DNA of 64,000 nt from Marinomonas sp. IMCC 4694 (GCF_008122525.1 NZ_VSRV01000001.1:1984001-2048000); one strand, 5' to 3'; shown: positions 55,527-64,000, numbered from the stretch's first letter. The notes: a model not told the origin generated them from the letters alone. Made by a program: numbers and translations.

Positions 55527-56775
55527 TAATTATCTCCCCGCGCGATTGTTTTGTATTTTTTGCCGCTTGATGTAGCTCAACTAAGCGTGCTAGTGCAGTT
55601 AACACCGCGTCGCTGTCGGCAATCACGGCAAGATCCGCACGCTTAACCATGTCGCAGCCCACATCCGTATTGATCGCAATGACCTTGTCGCACTGACCAA
55701 TGCCTTGCATATGTTGAATTGCCCCTGAAATGCCCACGGCCAAATACACTCGTGCTGTCACCCAGGTGCCAGACGCGCCAACTTGGCGAGACCGTGGCAT
55801 AAAACCATCGTCTACGGCCACACGACTGGCACCCTCTGTGGCGCCCAATGCGGTGGCGGTAGCATGAAATTGTGCCCAGTTATGAATCCCGTTCCCTGCT
55901 GATACAATAAACTCCGCCTCGGCTAATGGTACCGCATTGGCGTCTACTGCAATCTGCCCTTGGTCTTTTAGGCGAGGAGTCTGATGCGCGATTGCACTCA
56001 TGGTCAAGGGTAAAACCTGATGTTGTGTTTCATCTATGCCTTCGGCGCACTCCTCCAGTAAAGTCAAAATTCGTGGCGTCGTACGGACAATATCTACGCT
56101 AGCAGACGCCCCTCGACACACGGCTCGCTCAGCGTTAACCTGCCAAACATGAGCAGCCAAACGCTCGCCGAGGCGCGCCGACAAACGACACGCTAAGTCG
56201 GCTCCCCCGTGGACACTGTCAGGAAATAACCAATGCTCTGGGCGATATGAAGCATCTATTTGCTCTAAAGCAAGCAACCGCGCCTCAGGAGAGAACCCTT
56301 CATACACAGCACCTTCTAAATGAATAAGACGATCCACACCGGCCAACGCAAGCTGGCTGTCTTTGCACTCACCGAAGCACACCAACACAACCGCGCCCAA
56401 GCGTTTAACAATAAGCTGGTGGGCCAAACCTAAACAATCTTTGTCATGGCGAGTCAGACGCCCCCCCACCAAGTCCGCTACCACCATAATATAAAAGTCA
56501 GCATGTTCAACGCGATGCAAGGGCCGCTCAGCTACGCGCCCCTTTAGAAGCGAATTTTTCGCGGCACTATCGCCCGCAAAAAAATTGGCTCTGTCGATAC
56601 GTTTGATCCCGTTCGGGCCAACAAAACCAACTTTATGAGGGGCTTTCCGCAACACCCCAGAAGGGCCGCGTACGTCGCCTTGCTTCGCTTCCATCAACGA
56701 AAGGTGTAAAGGATGAAGACGATTGCGAACAATCCACTCTGCTCTTGGGTCTCTTCGAATAATGTCACTCATCAA
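55516..56775 (-). CDS. etfA: Electron transfer flavoprotein alpha subunit (dgc locus)
   Basis: The 419-residue protein is longer than standard EtfA (about 310). It has an N-terminal extension of some 90 residues (RRDPRAEWIVRNRLHPLHLSL). The FAD-binding C-terminal domain has SRQVGASGTWVTARVYLAVG-like motif, GISGAIQHMQG and IAINTDVGCDMV. It pairs with EtfB. The ATG overlaps the dgcB stop (ATGA). A second ATG follows at once, so either could be used. Confidence 0.89.
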   Translation of the reverse strand: MMSDIIRRDPRAEWIVRNRLHPLHLSLMEAKQGDVRGPSGVLRKAPHKVGFVGPNGIKRIDRANFFAGDSAAKNSLLKGRVAERPLHRVEHADFYIMVVADLVGGRLTRHDKDCLGLAHQLIVKRLGAVVLVCFGECKDSQLALAGVDRLIHLEGAVYEGFSPEARLLALEQIDASYRPEHWLFPDSVHGGADLACRLSARLGERLAAHVWQVNAERAVCRGASASVDIVRTTPRILTLLEECAEGIDETQHQVLPLTMSAIAHQTPRLKDQGQIAVDANAVPLAEAEFIVSAGNGIHNWAQFHATATALGATEGASRVAVDDGFMPRSRQVGASGTWVTARVYLAVGISGAIQHMQGIGQCDKVIAINTDVGCDMVKRADLAVIADSDAVLTALARLVELHQAAKNTKQSRGEIINAA

Positions 56776-58718
56776 TGTGCCTCCTCTATCAGTTGACCCG
56801 CTAGAATTTCGGCGATGTCTTTCACAATAGGACGAGGTTCAACCACGCCCTCCAACATCGCGGTGCACTGCTGACATCCTACCGCCACCATATCGGCACC
56901 CGTATTGATGACATCTTCCATGCGCATGTCGGCAACACGACGCTCGCCAGGAATATCGGTGATGGGCGCGCCACCGCCACCGCCGCAACAACGCGAACGA
57001 TAACCCGAGCGCTCCATTTCCGCTAGTTCAATCCCTAAGCTGGCAAGCAGCTCACGAGGTGAATCGTATTCACCGTTGTAACGTCCCAAATAGCATGGAT
57101 CGTGATAAGTGACTTTACGGCCTTGTAAGGCGCTAAGCTTAAATCGCCCTTCTTTCACCAAGCGATTCAAAAATGTGGTGTGATGCAAGATCTCTACCCC
57201 ATCCAACGCCGTTGAACCAAAATCAGCGTATTCATTTTTTAAGCAATGAAAGGCGTGAGGATCGGTGGTGACGACAGTGGAAAAACGGTATTGCGATAAG
57301 GTCGCCAAGTTACGTTTGGCCAGACTTTGGAAGGTCGCATCGTCCCCTAAACGACGGGCGACATCACCGCTGTCTCGCTCTTCGTCGCCCAAAATGGCGA
57401 CGTCCACATTTGCCGCTTTGAGCAGCTTAACGAAGGCACGAAGAATACGCTGACTGCGCATATCAAAAGCCCCATCCGATACCCAAAACAGCACGTCGGC
57501 TTGCTTGACATCGCTCATTAAAGGGAGGTTTTGATCCGAGGCCCAATGCGTTCGACTGCCTGGGGAATGCCCATTGGGGTTATCTGTCGCAATGATATTT
57601 TCCAATACTTGCGCGCCTTTATTGGGCGTTTCACCCTTCTCTAGGGTCAAGAATCGACGCATATCGACAATGGCGTCCACGTGCTCGATCATCATCGGAC
57701 ACTCTTCCACACAAGCACGGCAAGTTGTACAAGACCACAAGGTATCTGGGTGAATCAATCCGTCAGTGATGATCTGATCTGCTCCACCTCTCGCCTGGCC
57801 CACGGATTGCGTTCCACCTTTTCCATCTGGATAAGGGCTGCCAGTGTACGATGCGTCCGTACCACCTGCAAAGCCTACCACCATGTCTTGAATGAGTTTT
57901 TTCGGATTAAGCGGCTGACCCGCCGCAAACGCTGGGCACACTGCTTCACAGCGTCCACATTGAACGCAGGCATCGAAACCCAATAATTGGTTCCATTTAA
58001 AATCACTGGGTTTGGCGACACCATGAACCGCATTAACGTTACCGTTGTCGCTGAACAAAACCGGTTTTAACCCCGTTGAGCGACCACCACCAAAGCGCTC
58101 TGAACGACGATGAAAAGCCAGATGCAAAGCGCCAGCAAAGGCGTGTTTCATTGGGCCGCCCCATGTCAGGCCGAGCAGCATTTCACTTAAGCTGAGCAAA
58201 ATAAAAACGGACAAGACCGCGGTTAACGCCCAGTTGCCTGCCCCAACTGGCAAAACGCCCGCCGCCGGTAACGTCAACACGAAAAAAGTGATTGAGAAGG
58301 TTAATAGGCTTTTGGGCAGGCGCATCCATGGGCCTTTTGAAAGACGCGATGGCGGATTTATTCGACGCTTAAAAACAAACAACGCCCCACAAAACATCAG
58401 CGCCAACGACGCCAACAACGCCCACACCAAAAGCTCACTTTTTACACCCAACACATGCACCAACAGCGTCAAGAGCATGGCCAGCACAAAGCCCCCTCCC
58501 GTCGCAACGTGCGTACGAGAAATGTATTTATCACGATCAACCACATGGTGTAGATCGTGTAAATAGCGCTTAGGCATGGCGAGTAAACCCGCCACCCAAT
58601 CCACTTTATCGGCTTGACCTGTACGCCATAAATTCATCCGACGCACGGCCCCAATGGCAGCCAACATCAGCAGCACAACAATCAAGCTTGGCGGTAACCA
58701 ATCCAGAATCATACTCAA
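56772..58718 (-). CDS. dgcB: DgcB, membrane (Fe-S) heterodisulfide-reductase-like protein
   Basis: The 648-residue protein starts with membrane helices (about 10-200). Two [4Fe-4S] clusters follow (CVQCGRCEAVCPAF and CTTCRACVEECPMM), then two CCG domains with HDPCYLGRYNGEY, CCGGGGGAP and GCQQCTAM. It should accept electrons from the ETF or DgcA and pass them to the quinone pool. It follows dgcA by 12 bases. Confidence 0.91.
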   Translation of the reverse strand: MSMILDWLPPSLIVVLLMLAAIGAVRRMNLWRTGQADKVDWVAGLLAMPKRYLHDLHHVVDRDKYISRTHVATGGGFVLAMLLTLLVHVLGVKSELLVWALLASLALMFCGALFVFKRRINPPSRLSKGPWMRLPKSLLTFSITFFVLTLPAAGVLPVGAGNWALTAVLSVFILLSLSEMLLGLTWGGPMKHAFAGALHLAFHRRSERFGGGRSTGLKPVLFSDNGNVNAVHGVAKPSDFKWNQLLGFDACVQCGRCEAVCPAFAAGQPLNPKKLIQDMVVGFAGGTDASYTGSPYPDGKGGTQSVGQARGGADQIITDGLIHPDTLWSCTTCRACVEECPMMIEHVDAIVDMRRFLTLEKGETPNKGAQVLENIIATDNPNGHSPGSRTHWASDQNLPLMSDVKQADVLFWVSDGAFDMRSQRILRAFVKLLKAANVDVAILGDEERDSGDVARRLGDDATFQSLAKRNLATLSQYRFSTVVTTDPHAFHCLKNEYADFGSTALDGVEILHHTTFLNRLVKEGRFKLSALQGRKVTYHDPCYLGRYNGEYDSPRELLASLGIELAEMERSGYRSRCCGGGGGAPITDIPGERRVADMRMEDVINTGADMVAVGCQQCTAMLEGVVEPRPIVKDIAEILAGQLIEEAH

Positions 58719-58730
58719 CCCCTTAGTGAA

Positions 58731-60797
58731 TTAAAGGTCTTTGCACAGGCGCAAGGCGTCGTACATAGCGGCGTGAACATTACGCTGTGATACTCCGTCA
58801 CCCAAACGCCACAAAATCATGCCGGCGTCTGCCTCCTTTAAAAGCACAGGCTGCGGCTGGATAGCGAACAAGGTTTCATTGTCGATTTGACCTTTATTTC
58901 GTGACGAGGGCTTTAACGCGTAATACAGATCTTCATTCGGTCGAATGCCGTTTTCGACGACAACCTGATCCACCACTCGCTCCTCTTTTTGTGCGGTGTA
59001 TTCGTTCTCCAAGACCGCCACCAGCTTATCGCCTTCGCGGTAAACCTTGTCCAACAACATATCAGACGTCATGATCACGTCTTTCTCATACAAGGAACGG
59101 TAATACGTTGGGAATGTGGTGCCACCAATGCCAACGCCCGGCTTGATGTCGTCTGTCACCAACTCGACCATGGAGCCTTTGGACGCTAAATAATCCGCCG
59201 CCGACATACCAGAAAACTCACAAATAGTGTCGTATACCAACACGTTTTTACCTGGCTCGACTTTGCCACTCAAAATATCCCATGTGGACACAACCAAGCC
59301 TTCAGCGGCGCCCCAGTGTGGGTTTTGCTCTAAGAATGGACGCCCTCCCAAGGCCAAAATACACACGTCGGGATTGAGCGCTTTCACCATAGCCTCGTCG
59401 GCCGCGGTACTTAAACGCACTTCTACACCCAAACGTTCAATTTCCATGACCAACCAACGGGTGATACCAGCAATTTGATCACGCTGTGGCGCTTTGGATG
59501 CAAAAACCAATTGCCCACCTAACTCATCCCCTTTTTCGATTAAGGTCACCTTATGACCGCGTTCTGCCGCCACACGCGCCGCTTCCAATCCGCCAGGACC
59601 ACCGCCCACCACAACCACGTGGCGAATAACGCCCGAGGTTTTTTCAATGATGTGTGGCAAGCCCATGTATTCCCGCGAGGTCGCTGCGTTTTGAATGCAC
59701 AACACATCCAGACCTTGGTATTGACGGTCGATGCAATAATTTGCACCAACGCACTGACGAATCTGATCGACCTGATCCATTTTGATCTTGGCAATAAAAT
59801 GCGGATCTGCGATGTGAGCGCGCGTCATGCCCACAAAATCCACATAACCCGCTTCAATGATGCGTTTGGCTTGATTCGGATCCTTAATGTTTTGCGCATG
59901 TATCACCGGCACATTAACAACGTCTTTAATGCCGGCCGCTAAATACAAAAAAGGCTCTGGCGGATACGTCATGTTAGGAATCACATTCGCAAGCGTGTTG
60001 TGAGTGTCACAACCAGAGCCTACAACGCCAAAATAGTCCACCATGCCAGTGGCATCATAATATTGGGCGATTTTCTTCATCTCTTCATGGCCCAGACCGT
60101 CAGGATGAAATTCGTCACCGGTAATGCGCATACCGACCACAAAATCGGGTCCAACTTCGGCACGAACCGCTTTTAGTACTTCCATACCAAACTTCATGCG
60201 ACCCTCAAAAGTCCCCCCCCATTCGTCGGTGCGCTTATTGACCCGTGGCGACCAGAATTGGTCGATCATGTGTTGATGCACAGCAGACAGCTCAACACCA
60301 TCTAACCCGCCTTCTTTAGCGCGCCGAGCGGCTTGAGCAAAGTCCCCAATCACCCGCCACATCTCTTCAACTTCAATGGTTTTACAGGTAGCACGATGCA
60401 CAGGTTCACGAATACCCGATGGAGACATCAGGTTTGGCCAGTTTTCCCCATCCCATCGAGAACGTCGCCCCATATGAGAAATTTGAATCATGATTTTGCC
60501 ACCGTGTTTATGCACAGCGTCAGCCAAATTTTGAAAATGCGGAATAATGCGGTCGGTGGACAAATTTACCGAGCTCCACCAGCTTTGTGGGCTGTCGATG
60601 GAGACCACACTAGAGCCGCCGCAAATACTTAAACCGCACCCTCCTTTGGCCTTTTCTTCATAATATTTGATGTAACGTTCGGTTGTCATGCCGCCGTCAG
60701 TGGCGTACACCTCCGCGTGAGCCGTACTGACAATTCGGTTGCGGATTGTCAATTTATTAATGTTTAAAGGCTCGAACAACGCATCATATTGGGACAT
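58731..60797 (-). CDS. dgcA: DgcA, dimethylglycine demethylase subunit (OYE-like flavoprotein)
   Basis: The 688-residue protein belongs to the NADH:flavin oxidoreductase/trimethylamine dehydrogenase family: an OYE barrel (about 1-370) with ISHMGRRSRW and VELSAVHQHMIDQFWSP, then a Pyr-redox domain with VVGGGPGGLEAARVA (about 395) and further dinucleotide motif. The cluster motif is CVGANYCIDR then a later Cys (VLCIQN): where TMADH has four Cys, one is Ala here. It oxidatively removes a methyl group from dimethylglycine. The name is taken from the Pseudomonas system. Confidence 0.91.
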   Translation of the reverse strand: MSQYDALFEPLNINKLTIRNRIVSTAHAEVYATDGGMTTERYIKYYEEKAKGGCGLSICGGSSVVSIDSPQSWWSSVNLSTDRIIPHFQNLADAVHKHGGKIMIQISHMGRRSRWDGENWPNLMSPSGIREPVHRATCKTIEVEEMWRVIGDFAQAARRAKEGGLDGVELSAVHQHMIDQFWSPRVNKRTDEWGGTFEGRMKFGMEVLKAVRAEVGPDFVVGMRITGDEFHPDGLGHEEMKKIAQYYDATGMVDYFGVVGSGCDTHNTLANVIPNMTYPPEPFLYLAAGIKDVVNVPVIHAQNIKDPNQAKRIIEAGYVDFVGMTRAHIADPHFIAKIKMDQVDQIRQCVGANYCIDRQYQGLDVLCIQNAATSREYMGLPHIIEKTSGVIRHVVVVGGGPGGLEAARVAAERGHKVTLIEKGDELGGQLVFASKAPQRDQIAGITRWLVMEIERLGVEVRLSTAADEAMVKALNPDVCILALGGRPFLEQNPHWGAAEGLVVSTWDILSGKVEPGKNVLVYDTICEFSGMSAADYLASKGSMVELVTDDIKPGVGIGGTTFPTYYRSLYEKDVIMTSDMLLDKVYREGDKLVAVLENEYTAQKEERVVDQVVVENGIRPNEDLYYALKPSSRNKGQIDNETLFAIQPQPVLLKEADAGMILWRLGDGVSQRNVHAAMYDALRLCKDL

Positions 60798-60845
60798 AAC
60801 AAAACCCCGTCAAAATAGGTGGAAATAAAGATTCAAAAAATTACA

Positions 60846-61391
60846 TTAAAGTGGTGATACAGAGAAATAGCCAACATCACAGTCTTCTTCAGCACCACTT
60901 TGGGTTTGTGTCGCCTGAGTGCGAATGGTCAAGCCTCTACTGCTTAAAATCTGATCCAACGCGCCAGCAAACCAACCGGTGAACATGTAATCGACTTTGC
61001 GGTTAACTTTTTTTCCATGGATTTTTTCATAATGGTACACAAAAGCGGAGTTTTCTAAGCGGACTGTGGCGGTGCCTTGCTCGATGTCGAGCGCTTCGGT
61101 GATAAAAATGCCCCAGCCCCGCTGGGATAAACGTTTCAAATAATGATGCCAAATGTCTTCACCATAAATGCCGTGACACTGTGATTCTTGTTCACACCAA
61201 AAATACGCAGACTTATAGCCCGCTTTGTAAAGAATATCGGCATAACGCTCGGCCCCGATCTCGTCTTCAATACCCATATGATTGTTAACAAAAAAGTGAC
61301 GTGGCACATACAGCATAGGCAAGGCATCGGTGGTCCAAACCCCGGTTTCGTCGTCTATTTGGATGGGCATTTCTGGCACGTGTGTTGTCAT
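60846..61391 (-). CDS. DUF5943 protein of the dgc locus
   Basis: From the ATG at 61391 the protein has 181 residues: MTTHVPEMPIQIDDETGVW, then ALPMLYVPRHFFVNNH and WCEQESQCHG. The fold has a 4-vinyl-reductase-like pattern. It always accompanies dgcA in Pseudomonas-type loci but its function is unknown. Two earlier in-frame ATGs exist; this one has GGGGAG 7 bases upstream. It overlaps the dipeptidase gene end. Confidence 0.83.
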   Translation of the reverse strand: MTTHVPEMPIQIDDETGVWTTDALPMLYVPRHFFVNNHMGIEDEIGAERYADILYKAGYKSAYFWCEQESQCHGIYGEDIWHHYLKRLSQRGWGIFITEALDIEQGTATVRLENSAFVYHYEKIHGKKVNRKVDYMFTGWFAGALDQILSSRGLTIRTQATQTQSGAEEDCDVGYFSVSPL

Positions 61392-61393
61392 GT

Positions 61394-62371
61394 TCATTCT
61401 CCCCAAACTTCTTTCAATAGCGCGACCCAGTTCTCACCCATAATCTTCACCACTTGGCGCTCGCTAAAGCCGCCTTTAAGTAAAGAGTCGGTCAAATTGG
61501 GAAAGTCGCCCACGGTACGCATGCCCAATGGATTAATAATCTCGCCAAAGCGCGTTAGACGACGAGCGTAGCCCTTGTCATGCGTGAGGTATTCGAAAAA
61601 ATCGTAACCGTGACCTTGAGTGAAATCGGTGCCGATGCCAATCGCGTCTTCCCCGACCAAGTTGTAGATGTAGCGAATCGCTTCCACATAATCTTCTACG
61701 GTGGCGTTAATACCGGCTTTAAGAAAAGGCGCAAACATGGTGACGCCGACAAACCCGCCGTTGTCAGCGATGAATTTCAGCTCTTCATCGGTGCGATTAC
61801 GGGGATGCTCTTTTAAACCGGCAGGCAAACAATGAGAATAGGCAACGGGCTTTTTGGATTCTATAATGACTTCTTTCGCGGTATTTGGCCCAACGTGAGA
61901 CAAATCACACAACATGCCGACACGGTTCATTTCTGCGACGATTTCACGACCATACCCAGACAATCCGCCATCGCGTTCATAACAACCTGTACCAACGAGG
62001 TTTTGCGTGTTGTAGCACATTTGCACAATACCAACTCCCAGATCTTTAAAGATCTGCACATAGCCAATTTGGTCCTCAAACGCATGGGCATTTTGAAACC
62101 CCATCATTACGCCGGTTTTACCTTCGGCTTTGGCCCGATGAATGTCTTTTGTGGTGTAAACCTTGGTCAGTAAATCACTGTTGGCGTCGATTAACTGATT
62201 CATTTCGACCACGTTACGGACCGTGCCTTCGAAGTTCTCCCAAAACGACACCGTACAGTTGGCGGCGGTTAGCTTGCCTTTTGCCATGTCTTCGAATAAC
62301 TCGCGGTTCCATTTCGCACAAATTAGGCCATCAATAATAATAGACTTGTCGTGTAGCTCTGCTGCGTTCAT
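61394..62371 (-). CDS. Membrane-dipeptidase-like (M19) protein of the dgc locus
   Basis: The 325-residue renal-dipeptidase-fold protein has family motifs GFQNAHAFED, LCDLSHVG, YSHCLPAGLKEHPRN and IGTDFTQGHGYDF. The N-terminal zinc motif, normally DxHxD, reads DGLICAKWN, so one metal-binding pair is missing. It may not be a dipeptidase; the gene always sits beside dgcA and may help process a betaine intermediate. It is first in the operon, with a candidate TTGACA -35 box and dyad upstream. Confidence 0.85.
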   Translation of the reverse strand: MNAAELHDKSIIIDGLICAKWNRELFEDMAKGKLTAANCTVSFWENFEGTVRNVVEMNQLIDANSDLLTKVYTTKDIHRAKAEGKTGVMMGFQNAHAFEDQIGYVQIFKDLGVGIVQMCYNTQNLVGTGCYERDGGLSGYGREIVAEMNRVGMLCDLSHVGPNTAKEVIIESKKPVAYSHCLPAGLKEHPRNRTDEELKFIADNGGFVGVTMFAPFLKAGINATVEDYVEAIRYIYNLVGEDAIGIGTDFTQGHGYDFFEYLTHDKGYARRLTRFGEIINPLGMRTVGDFPNLTDSLLKGGFSERQVVKIMGENWVALLKEVWGE

Positions 62372-62476
62372 TGTTTTTCCTTACCTAATGGCTAAAACAT
62401 CAATGAACTGAGTGTAATTTTTCGGTACAGATGGGAGGTGGCTGGAAACGACTAGAGGGGAACTAAAAGCGACTTC

Positions 62477-62503
62477 TGTCAAAATGGGAAGAATTCCCAT
62501 TTT
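62477..62503 (-). promoter_or_regulatory. Inverted repeat overlapping a -35 box of the dgc operon
   Basis: AAAATGGGAA (62481-62490) and TTCCCATTTT (62494-62503) form a perfect dyad with a 3-base spacer. A TTGACA on the minus strand (62482-62477) overlaps its left end. No good -10 follows at 17 bases, as would suit an activator-dependent promoter. Confidence 0.5.
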
Positions 62504-62603
62504 TAGAGAGTGACAAACCAAAGGAAAAAACCAAAATAAATAGCCAGAAAAAAGCCATCAAGTGACCACCTCCCTTTCTTAAAAGAAAAGTGGCCTTTGG
62601 ACG

Positions 62604-63299
62604 CTATTTCTTAACGATTAACTCTTCGAGCTTTAACCCAGTTGCTTTTTGAATGCTGCGCCATAAATAATAAAAAATCCCCATCATCATGATCATAGAA
62701 GGGATGGCAATCATCGGGTAACTGTAAAGTGTCATCTGGCCCAGTTCTTCGTTAAAAGCTTCGGTGCCTGAAGGGCTGGTGACGATCCATTTGGCTAACA
62801 CGTAATTCATGGTGGCGGAGAACGCAAACGAACCAACGATAAAATAAGTGGCTGTCATCAGCCTTTTTTCAAACAACGCCGTACTGTTGTTTTCGGCTAG
62901 CTTTTGCTTGATAGTGTCTACATCCATGATGGCGGCATTAAAAAACAGCGCACGCACCAAAGGGTAGGGTGTAAAGGTCGATACCCAAACCGCAATACCG
63001 ATAAGCGCCGGTATGGCCGCTTCTTTAATCGCCAGCCATTTATTGTCCAATTCGAACAAACCAATGCTGCCGGTTAGAAACACACTGACTAAGCCCAACA
63101 AGGCAATGAAGTTAAATTTCCGATATTTGATCAGTTCAAATAGCCCCCATCCAAGAGGAAACGCTAGGGCTAACAACAGCCCACCCGTTACACCCAGTTT
63201 ATCTTCACCGCTCAATTTCATTAAAATAAAAGATGGTAAAATGACACTAACCATCAGATCGACCATCGGACGTGGCTTATGCGTTGCAGAGTTGTTCAT
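62604..63299 (-). CDS. VC0807-family membrane protein
   Basis: The 231-residue membrane protein has about six helices: HKPRPMVDLMVSVILPSFI at the N terminus, FTPYPLVRALFF in the middle and MMGIFYYLWRSIQ near the end. It resembles the VC0807 family of unknown function, also compared to intracellular septation proteins. It is transcribed alone. Confidence 0.75.
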   Translation of the reverse strand: MNNSATHKPRPMVDLMVSVILPSFILMKLSGEDKLGVTGGLLLALAFPLGWGLFELIKYRKFNFIALLGLVSVFLTGSIGLFELDNKWLAIKEAAIPALIGIAVWVSTFTPYPLVRALFFNAAIMDVDTIKQKLAENNSTALFEKRLMTATYFIVGSFAFSATMNYVLAKWIVTSPSGTEAFNEELGQMTLYSYPMIAIPSMIMMMGIFYYLWRSIQKATGLKLEELIVKK

Positions 63300-63351
63300 A
63301 GTTTAAAAATTCTCACCTAAATTCAAAGACATCTGACGGCTATCATAAAGT

Positions 63352-63383
63352 AAAAAAACCAATGAGGCAGTTCTTACTGCCTC
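63352..63383 (-). terminator. Hairpin with T run upstream of the VC0807-family gene
   Basis: GAGGCAG and CTGCCTC flank a 6-base loop; on the minus strand, a T7 run follows 5 bases after the stem. It lies only about 50 bases upstream of the VC0807 start, where no minus-strand gene ends. It could block antisense reading from the rhodanese side or act in a leader. Confidence 0.45.
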
Positions 63384-63453
63384 GACTTTACGCTTAAAAG
63401 ACACATTACAGCAAAATAGTCGATAAGGACCCAAACGATCACCTGAGTTTTCC

Positions 63454-63482
63454 TTGAACAAATGACGTTTGTTTACTATATT
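63454..63482 (+). promoter_or_regulatory. Promoter with internal operator before the rhodanese gene
   Basis: TTGAAC (63454-63459), a 17-base spacer and TATATT (63477-63482) make a good sigma-70 promoter. AACAAA-N5-TTTGTT (63457-63473) is a perfect dyad between the boxes, a common repressor site position. Confidence 0.55.
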
Positions 63483-63513
63483 AGTAGAATCTTAACTATA
63501 GAGTAATCAAACC

Positions 63514-63858
63514 ATGCAATATTCCAGTAAATTTCAAGCAATGGCGGACGCTGCGCAAGCAAGAGTTGAAGGCATAGCTCCCAGCAGCGTAAAGGAGCGC
63601 CTTGCAAACGGCGCCATCGCCTTAGACATACGAGATTCCGATGAGCATGCGAAAGGCCACATTGAAGGCTCGTTAAACATAAGTCGCGGAAAACTTGAAA
63701 TGATCATTGAAGATACAATCCCTAACCTTGAGACCGAAATCCTATGCTACTGCAATGCCAATAACCGAGGCGCTTTATCCGCGGCTTCGCTAAAAGGCAT
63801 GGGATACGTAAACGCAAAATACATTGCCGGCGGCCTAAACAGCTACAAAAGCTTATAA
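63514..63858 (+). CDS. Rhodanese-domain protein
   Basis: The 114-residue single rhodanese domain has the substrate loop ILCYCNANNRGA, in which the second Cys (about residue 86) starts the six-residue loop CNANNR of sulfurtransferases. It also has IALDIRDSDEHAKGHIEGSLNI. It has no signal peptide. Its sulfur acceptor is unknown. Confidence 0.88.
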   Translation: MQYSSKFQAMADAAQARVEGIAPSSVKERLANGAIALDIRDSDEHAKGHIEGSLNISRGKLEMIIEDTIPNLETEILCYCNANNRGALSAASLKGMGYVNAKYIAGGLNSYKSL

Positions 63859-63876
63859 AAATGTGTCTGAAAAACA

Positions 63877-63910
63877 AAAAAAGCCAGATGACAATTCATC
63901 TGGCTTTTTT
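63877..63910. terminator. Bidirectional terminator after the rhodanese gene
   Basis: A perfect 15-base stem (AAAAAAGCCAGATGA with its complement) around a CAAT loop. It ends both this gene and the convergent partial gene. Confidence 0.93.
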
Positions 63911-63919
63911 ATTTTCTTA

Positions 63920-64000
63920 TTAACCTGCCATCAACGCCCTTTTTAAGATGGCATTTTTACCGTACGTAGGTATGGCAGAATGGTGTTCACTTCGCCAAAT
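63920..64000 (-). CDS. C-terminal end of an unidentified protein
   Basis: On the minus strand an open frame enters from the window edge and ends in TAA at 63922-63920. It encodes 26 residues, including SEHHSAIPTYGKNAILKRAL. A terminator follows, supporting a real gene end. I cannot name the family from this piece. Confidence 0.6.
   Translation of the reverse strand: MWRSEHHSAIPTYGKNAILKRALMAG

Noticed and set aside
1..64000. tRNA, rRNA, CRISPR, insertion sequence or prophage elements
   Set aside because: No cloverleaf with GTTCGA arm, repeated spacers, transposase or integrase motifs were seen in reading both strands.

Overview
The window is a chromosomal segment of a marine gammaproteobacterium. 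Gene content and order (lptCAB-rpoN-ptsN, mreBCD-maf-rng-yhdP, ynjBCD, the dimethylglycine dgc locus) best fit an Oceanospirillales member close to Marinomonas. This is an inference from gene content and remembered protein similarity, not from a search. Base composition looks even throughout. I see no insertion sequence, prophage, CRISPR array, rRNA or tRNA; apart from some intergenic sequence the segment is densely coding.

Layout. Bases 1-5640 (+): end of lptC, lptA, lptB, rpoN, ptsN, npr, mgtE, darP/yjgA. This is the LPS-export/sigma-54/nitrogen-PTS cluster, but without the usual hpf and rapZ. Bases 5768-14036 (-): mreB-mreC-mreD-maf-rng-yhdP, where mreC appears to use an ATT start. Bases 14274-17482 (+): gatCAB. 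Next come a two-receiver response regulator with a decayed GGDEF motif (-), ykgJ and an LdtD-type L,D-transpeptidase (+), rlmM and an RluA-type pseudouridine synthase (-).

Bases 23450-29331 (+) form a purine salvage module: a BMP-type nucleoside ABC transporter (ATPase, two permeases, binding protein) followed by an adenine-deaminase-type enzyme. Then come a DUF2750 protein, an LtaS/MdoB-like phosphotransferase, an ECF sigma/anti-sigma pair with a probable secreted target (COG4315), an AGCS amino acid symporter, lactate permease, rhlE and a spermidine-synthase-like protein. Bases 39436-43889 (-) hold a compact, odd operon: AstE/AspA-like hydrolase, UvrD-like helicase and 2OG-Fe(II) oxygenase, divergent from ynjBCD (44038-47659, +). 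Bases 47970-54105 hold a membrane protein overlapping a DUF3524 (tRNA-queuosine mannosyltransferase-type) enzyme, a dienelactone hydrolase, YaeQ, an acetyltransferase, transaldolase and dusA.

Bases 54738-62371 (-) are the dimethylglycine catabolic operon: dipeptidase-like, DUF5943, dgcA, dgcB, etfA, etfB. It implies that the cell demethylates glycine-betaine-derived dimethylglycine and passes electrons through an ETF to a membrane Fe-S protein. A VC0807-family membrane protein, a rhodanese and the tail of one more gene close the window.

No obviously unprecedented multi-gene system is present. The best leads are regulatory: the ECF module with a recognisable promoter, interleaved inverted repeats in the ynjB/AstE divergent region, a near-perfect operator-like dyad on the dgc promoter, and the mreC ATT start. 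The AstE-helicase-oxygenase operon is the least explained gene combination.
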